From the NCBI GenBank assembly GCA_046328715.1, contig JAXLWB010000006.1, positions 62,001 to 126,000 on the forward strand: a stretch of DNA of 64,000 nt. The letters are read 5' to 3'. Made by a program: the position numbers and the translations under genes. Below are positions 61,201-64,000 of the stretch, one piece after another. Position 1 is the first letter of the stretch. Every line of letters starts with the position of its first letter. The notes below the pieces were generated by a model. It worked only from the letters and a program-made list of their open reading frames with translations. It made no database searches and was not told the origin of the DNA. The stretch comes from JAXLWB01 sp046328715 (GTDB lineage Bacteria > Chloroflexota > Anaerolineae > Caldilineales > Caldilineaceae).

Positions 61201-64000
61201 GCAGCACTCGTCTTTCCTGGGTTTTTCCTGATAAAATTCTTAATGCCAGGTTTAATTTTGGCAAGTTCACTCTTAGCGGAGGGGATTCCTAAGCCAATTC
61301 TCTGAATCGACTTCCAGGTAGCGCCCAGTAGTTTGGTTGCAAACCCTTTATCGGTATTGATGTTGCCCATGATGACGAAGTTGGCAAGGGCAGGCACACC
61401 GGTGCCGAGCGCAACATTCACAAACGTACGTACATCGCTTTCGATCTGGGTATCTGTACGTAAGGTATAGCGGGCCGAAACCGAACGAACGCCGATCTTT
61501 GTCACGGACGAAGCGCCCTGTAACAAGCTCAGGAAGTAGATTTCGGTTGACATCATGCGGCCTAGCTTCAAATCCGGGTCAGTATCACCCGGTAGGGCGG
61601 CAGCGTTGAGATGGCGCTGTTCCAATTCAGTCCAGTAGAGATCTGGCGCACAGCTATCCCAGGTGGGCGAAGAACCAGCGGACGCACAGTAGGGTGTCGT
61701 CTTGACACCAGCCACCGTTTGTACCTCACTGGGTTGACCGCCCGCAGAAAAGTCAAGCACCAGAGCGTTGCCCGTTGGCGAGGCGACAGCATCCAATCCG
61801 ACAGAGCGGAAACGCTGTTCGTGGGCAAAGAGCAAGAAAGGTTTGATGCTGTTGTCTGCCTGCCAGGAAGTGGTAAATTGGCTGTTGAGAATGCGTTTGG
61901 TCTCGGTCATGGCCGTCGTGATGACCGCTTCGTCGAAGGTGGGGTAATCCTTCTTTTCCACACGCAAGGTATTGGGAATCGACCAACGCTCGGTTGTGGA
62001 AACGCCACTGTTGGTGGTGCGGTTGAAGCGGCGCGCCACTTCGTTCAGGTCGATCACGCCCCCCAGGAAGCGCTCATTCAAGCCGTCGGAGAGCGCCCAC
62101 AGCGCAAAGTCATCTTTCTTGGCGCTGTCCACGGCTGGGTCTTCGTAAATGACCGCCTGGCTGGCTCCCCGATCTTCGCGCACGGAAATGCCGGTGAGTG
62201 AAAACTCGTCGTAGTAGCTGTGCAGCACCTGTTGCACGTTGTGAATGTAGCCATCGCTTTGGCAACCCTGGGCCACATCCTGGGCATCCTTGGGGTCACA
62301 GGAGAGATCGACCAGCCCTTGCACCACCCAGGCCAGCCGTATATCGTGGGGTGTGGGCCAACTACCAGCAGCGTTGTAGCGCATTCTGCCGTTGAAGGCG
62401 ACCCGTTGTCCGCTCTGCTCGTCATTGATGATGCTGAGCGGGACATAAAGGATTTTGGTCGAACCGTCAGCCGTATAGTTGTTGAGCGTAACGTTATAGG
62501 CGTTGAGGACACTCTGCGGCGGCAGATTGGTGGTCGCACCGCTGATGCGGATCTCCAACATCGGCGTCAGTTTGAGATCGCCGTTGGCACTATTATCGCC
62601 GTTGGCACCATTGCTGCCAGTCGCACCGGAGAGATCGGCAAAGGTCTTGCTATCGATGTCGCGCACCTGACCATCGGCATCCTGCGGCCAATCGAGCACG
62701 TTGTAGGCGAACCAGAGATGTTTGACATCCTTAGGACGGATTTGGAAATCGACAAAGACCGGTGTGTTGGCAATCAGGTTGTTCACCGTCAGCTTGAAGG
62801 GGTTCGCCTCGTTGAAAAAGGTGGCTCCACCTCCCGCGGCTTTCATCAGCCGGTAGGGAGCCATATCTTTGCCATCGGGCACACCATCGTTGTCATTGTC
62901 GGGGTCGAAAAGATCAGGGATGCCATCACCATCGGTATCCTGCGGCGTGGCAAGCGGTGAACCATTGGCATCCATGCCCCATTCAAGTAGATCGCCTTGA
63001 CCATCCCCGTTGCTGTCAACGGCATCGGCGTTGAGATACCACTGTTTGCCGGCAAAGGGAAAGCCACGTACCTCCAGATTGTCGGTCAGCCCGTCGCCAT
63101 CGGTGTCGGAGATGACAAGGCTCGTGCCCACACGCTCTTCTACAAAGTCGCTCAAGCCATCCTTGTCGGTGTCGAGGGTGCTGTCGTTGGGTAGGGCGGC
63201 GGGTGCAAGGGCGATTGCGGATTGTGGCGGGAGCCCGATTCGGGAGCGGATTGCGGATTCGATTGCCAGAGAATCTGATTCCACATTCTCAAGAGGACTC
63301 TTATGTGGGTCGAACTCTACCTTGCCCAGGGCGTCACGGACTGACTGTTCCTGGTCGATGGTAGCCTGTTGTTCGTCACGGGCAGCGGCTTTGGCACTTT
63401 GCGTGTCGAAAAAGCGCACCTGGGTCATCGTGGTCAATACCGGTCCCAAGAGCATGCTGCTGATGACAGTAATGACGACTGCATGTTCCAGGACGCGCGC
63501 ACGGCGATAGCGGATGAGGAGCAGTGCGCCGACCAGCAAGGTTGCCAGCAGCAAATAGGGTGGCAAGGCAGCAGGGAGAGCGCCCACACTTTGCGCCAAC
63601 GTTGCTAACAACCCACGCAGATCGCCGACGCGTAACAAAGCCAGCGGTGCGGCGGCTGGTGTGCCAAAGTTTGAGAAGTCTGTGACCATCTGAGCATTGA
63701 CTTGCTCATTCTTTTGTTCGGGAAATTGGAGGGTTAATACCTGACGCAGGGGCAGGCCATTCTCGCTGATCCAGAGTTCGCCATTGCCCGTCATTTCTTG
63801 ATAGTAACGGGGAATCTCCAGGCTCATGCCAGCGGGCAACTCACCCTTGGCGCGCAAAGTCGCCTCCATCTGTTGGTGGATGTGGCGAGCAAAGGTGGGG
63901 CCATCAATCGTAAAGCTGTAGCGGGTAAAAGCGATACCATTGCGGCTTTCGGGGGCATGTGCTTTCACATCGCGCATGGCAACCAGATAGGCCATAAAGT
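52260..64000 (-). CDS. Giant surface protein 2 (5' end beyond the window)
   Basis: At least 3913 codons, open at the right edge; the N-terminal signal region is outside. Visible order (from the edge): LolA/LppX-like domain end, two TM helices (about 150-205; PPYLLLATLLVGALLLIRY), calcium-binding type-3 repeats (DTDKDGLSDFVEERVGTS, near 270), a block of hydrophobic helices (about 930-1080), more type-3 repeats (about 1345-1430), Ig-like repeats, a long insert not found in giant 1 (about 1650-2110), two LamG domains (about 2120-2330 and 2660-2870), Ig/HYR-like repeats, a cadherin-like domain, a repetitive beta region, and an acidic Ser/Asn tail with two FLP motifs (KVFLPVISS and final KLFLPTVSR). 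Paralog of giant 1. Likely a cell-surface or sheath adhesin (inference). Confidence 0.88.
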   Translation of the reverse strand, partial: FMAYLVAMRDVKAHAPESRNGIAFTRYSFTIDGPTFARHIHQQMEATLRAKGELPAGMSLEIPRYYQEMTGNGELWISENGLPLRQVLTLQFPEQKNEQVNAQMVTDFSNFGTPAAAPLALLRVGDLRGLLATLAQSVGALPAALPPYLLLATLLVGALLLIRYRRARVLEHAVVITVISSMLLGPVLTTMTQVRFFDTQSAKAAARDEQQATIDQEQSVRDALGKVEFDPHKSPLENVESDSLAIESAIRSRIGLPPQSAIALAPAALPNDSTLDTDKDGLSDFVEERVGTSLVISDTDGDGLTDNLEVRGFPFAGKQWYLNADAVDSNGDGQGDLLEWGMDANGSPLATPQDTDGDGIPDLFDPDNDNDGVPDGKDMAPYRLMKAAGGGATFFNEANPFKLTVNNLIANTPVFVDFQIRPKDVKHLWFAYNVLDWPQDADGQVRDIDSKTFADLSGATGSNGANGDNSANGDLKLTPMLEIRISGATTNLPPQSVLNAYNVTLNNYTADGSTKILYVPLSIINDEQSGQRVAFNGRMRYNAAGSWPTPHDIRLAWVVQGLVDLSCDPKDAQDVAQGCQSDGYIHNVQQVLHSYYDEFSLTGISVREDRGASQAVIYEDPAVDSAKKDDFALWALSDGLNERFLGGVIDLNEVARRFNRTTNSGVSTTERWSIPNTLRVEKKDYPTFDEAVITTAMTETKRILNSQFTTSWQADNSIKPFLLFAHEQRFRSVGLDAVASPTGNALVLDFSAGGQPSEVQTVAGVKTTPYCASAGSSPTWDSCAPDLYWTELEQRHLNAAALPGDTDPDLKLGRMMSTEIYFLSLLQGASSVTKIGVRSVSARYTLRTDTQIESDVRTFVNVALGTGVPALANFVIMGNINTDKGFATKLLGATWKSIQRIGLGIPSAKSELAKIKPGIKNFIRKNPGKTSAAVMVTLAASGLVSGLLAGLPENDLGQKIVIKIATVSVVTVLSVVMPILDVVDAVSAAKEFTKDAPGIVSKILGSSSELVGSSRTAGAIGAVIAVGITWGFFIYSMVSNNVSAFSPEFNRGLAEAIAATIYIIILTIISATVIGNILVAIVAVIDAILTAICELGVDELRTVPGLGGACFTLGTAAVKVIAYLFYNYDLMVDTTRNDLMVTGAPKVTLADASKGYVAGNSVTVALPITTTVTHKDPDPSQGLMIYFYEYFFSESNIRSSTVKYSLSKADAPQTLAAVRDEMTNVWSSKVAFSSNRGAYSKDFYSAQANTSPAPVSGIALEAGINKPASYYLNQGYAYPAYECWAAPNPIIPFFPPIPVCYVRTFDGNSSTKMEELKYDVYPATLDGFMTLVSKGDGGVGLAWDAAFPSLKDADGDGLLSAAYNGMDPNDTLFDSDNDGLSDTNELERRQQGEPYSPISCDSDLDGLTDEQEMQIDSNPGIADSDNDGLKDGEEVWHRVYTVSTVGNQTTCTATNNWAGGWDVRINATSPFVVHVSSNPGLADSDGDGISDLAEKQLAESVCTAQEVANGRKCEGNPLKPVDKANQPYHPNVVNAPPLAVTVELDDFDGYVLPGQTLRYTSTVVANAPMAPSVLDVTHPAIAGASPAPALLPFNPVSFSGSQTVTVPSQLTVPSNATTQSATITSMARARLASSTGAAWVFDPVALESALGGFTAPFVARNTGLSANRSDRSDSYLLSALLSTAATAGGTGDIQAYSLLTGTNRALDADNNNKNIFRGANPPRSATNNRGDSLVVWDQVENCRIFNITSLTITKFPDDHGTSGIEPYINVRDSASNQDVRLWNFPYVDMGVGNGYTLGFPVSVNVCGDFTISMWESGNATGGDTLIRSQTLSQNSDYNMTLDMSNSDTGIFINVNTPQRDLYTVAGVLMGTDGTIKRQINTWPRSTTDNSLRLRSANPVVASNGDGFIVVYEQSQESANSSAEHFVMSQGFDKDGNALSSSSVSVGIVNYDVGRGLEQDVVWMGDRYRVAMKGVKLDTINLADFAADGTRTGPFSVLTTSNGGNNRFNSAPSLAWDPVTGRWAIAYPLDASIEIRRYPIVNTLTPDISKSLPAFPNQVKLAWNPQNRGWLLASDAFVNNQANRQLFFALDADLEQRASNANQTTWLTPEIPGNGLACPAATALPVLDLRMEELPGATSFVDSSGRGNNAVCGSATQCPAAGLPGGVDANNIAIGTPASDYALSFNTNQYLRVPNNASLNFDATRSFTWLTWVKTNVGSPIMRKGLGGANDLLLSITTDTGRLRMGFGNINTNTLTATEPDLRDNKWHQVAVTLDRATGVATLYVDGTARGSGGFTGSFVTNDALLIGSSNAAGYSGALDNLQIYHAALAADTIGALYKREMQTYCVGSSPTQAGNGIQWAKLKVHETDLRGGTVTTSGSTSFIVDGDKPTVSLTSLQNGDVVLGSNSTTAPTILVIGGNASDATSGVAKVEVRINNGPWQLADGDETWSYALTVFGGSYQIETRATDLVGNVSQVSNPITIKADTHAPQMTISAIPQIVRPQRNDEGRYFITLTGSATDSADQFESGIAPGSVQVQLVDTWGRALTAPQAATLTGGTWRVDYLLPDGEAASNVVNIDLFAADKVGHSVKQRYTGQPGVSDARVWLDRLGPNAALVSTNANNGSLNSAITTTVTIGGRISDTYSQPTAPLVNFTPLQQVLPYNDVVLLLNLEEKAGERFFEDSSIELNHARCGSTTQCPTAGGAGRNGFGLSFSGNQYLRVRNHPTLNFDASRSFSWQAWVKTNSNLTTNPIMRKGLGNSADLMLAINNSGQAQMGFGNVSSSTLAAGPNLRDNQWHQVIVTLDRTNNRANLYVDGVGQGGGSFTGNFTTVDDLLVGSGNFQGFVGTLDNVAIFRHALGAAEVQALYQAASRPSYPATLVGSDFYSRDWRVQLPAGLEGIYQIDAPAADSAGNGAPNSNLWRGLIDNVAPRVAISGTATGQSVLDANNVRQYEVKYSCVASDWQLDESKFNCPGNAVQPASRGFNSDPILQSQFPTLTILSSLSNTWTVWQPSNIPSGSLTACDATGKCSTAVLGGGAVAASEAAGSESVTSYQYPVTTAEVAAVPSEQPTAHIVNPTDGSFVGSTGNVEVVVAAEAAKTLKEVTVLLDGEVAATIPFARIDKVTVAQQSIELSLSAGSHTLEARASDWNGSSQSAGEPVHFTVVSKEPTVALGKTNLTLSDTYQAQSGIVLIQGTVDNVANLATVQVKVGDQPYADALVKDGVWGIAYPVSDPENRNLPISVRAIDKAGQITKIGADANADFDSGTLPETSITAQPNDSVNATIGFTGTVGGDVAVAFECKLDEGVFTACTTPVAYQNLSNGAHTFQVHAINGQGTQDPTPAEVKWTVNGGGVEAKIGNAPSNPTSSRSASFTLNGGGAYECSLDGAAFTACTSPVNYTNLTDGTHTFQVRVKGNPASKVSWNVQNVAPVASSQVVTTAQNVKLPVTLKASDESSLKYVIVGKPANGTLSGTGANLVYQPGTDFFGVDSFSFKADDGDATSNLATVTINVTPTPGQGGLQRDGFVVFGSEGIILRENVKVMSGDIAASNASQGPWLGDGAEVSIGSGVSFADAKSKVLGDTLFVGQGTALANANYNELRGPGTVKGNKVTPQALPLLNRFVAMPGIGVGKQNVNVASASAGSANGSATVAPGSYLSLNVAKGGEVTFSGGVYSFKEWNVGDNTKLYFATATEIRISGRASVGEHSYVGPAPSSAVTAKQIVIYIAGVNANTAVLGGLGAKAATFGPYATLAANVVAPNGTLLIRERSKAVGSFVARWVSVGKFSELTLANRFSASTVEGRVDGYVNLTLDDATGINATAALSPNANDELLSEEGTNEDNPEAGFNKVFLPVISSGAGGTNRESEGSGPALNNAEGSVDSKTVDSQSVGSVPESSTPNEEEQTSKLFLPTVSR

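Overview
The window looks like a chromosomal segment of a filamentous or multicellular member of the Chloroflexota (Anaerolineae/Caldilineae-like). This is inferred from an isopentenyl phosphate kinase start, several very large BTAD/STAND regulators, secreted proteins carrying an 'FLPxV' motif, and intermediate GC with many short palindromic repeats. No rRNA, CRISPR array, transposase or phage module was seen.

Layout. 1-1.9 kb (minus strand): 5' part of an isopentenyl phosphate kinase, selA and tRNA-Val(TAC) with its terminator. 2.7-8.0 kb (plus): a secreted CAP protein, then a LacI regulator (clear promoter plus operator) leading a probable operon of RidA, a double-ACT protein, UPF0210/PFL and a glycerophosphodiester phosphodiesterase. 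8.2-17.4 kb: two paralogous BTAD-NB-ARC-WD40 giants, each preceded by the same three-copy direct-repeat promoter, with a decayed secreted-protein gene between them. 17.4-19.7 kb (minus): serpin, P-loop kinase-like protein, GNAT. 20.1-21.3 kb: exported nuclease with SH3 domain. 21.8-32.3 kb (minus): small ORF, ABM-domain protein and a giant surface protein whose 3' quarter is broken by four small indels. 32.8-41.5 kb (plus, divergent): a 2910-residue regulator with one BTAD and three STAND-TPR modules. 41.6-42.3 kb: an 85-bp tandem repeat. 42.3-52.1 kb: methyltransferase, DoxX-like protein, a fourth BTAD regulator (AAA-TPR type), SnoaL-like protein, exported OsmC-ABM fusion, lipoprotein hydrolase, SH3-LysM protein. 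52.3-64.0 kb (minus): a second, intact giant surface protein that runs off the right end.

How the parts may work together (inference). The window pairs large signal-sensing STAND regulators with giant secreted or surface proteins. The triple-STAND regulator is divergent from the first giant-protein operon, with direct repeats at about 11-bp phasing between them. BTAD/WD40 gene 2 is divergent from the remnant of another secreted-protein gene, with the same kind of repeats between. The repeats fit the known SARP/BTAD mode of binding (heptamers on one DNA face, just upstream of the -10). The most interesting candidate for an undescribed system is therefore this family of BTAD-STAND regulators with a shared operator code controlling calcium-binding, LamG-containing giant surface proteins. 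The 3-kb 3' ends of the two giants are almost identical, while the rest has diverged, which suggests gene conversion or recent copying.
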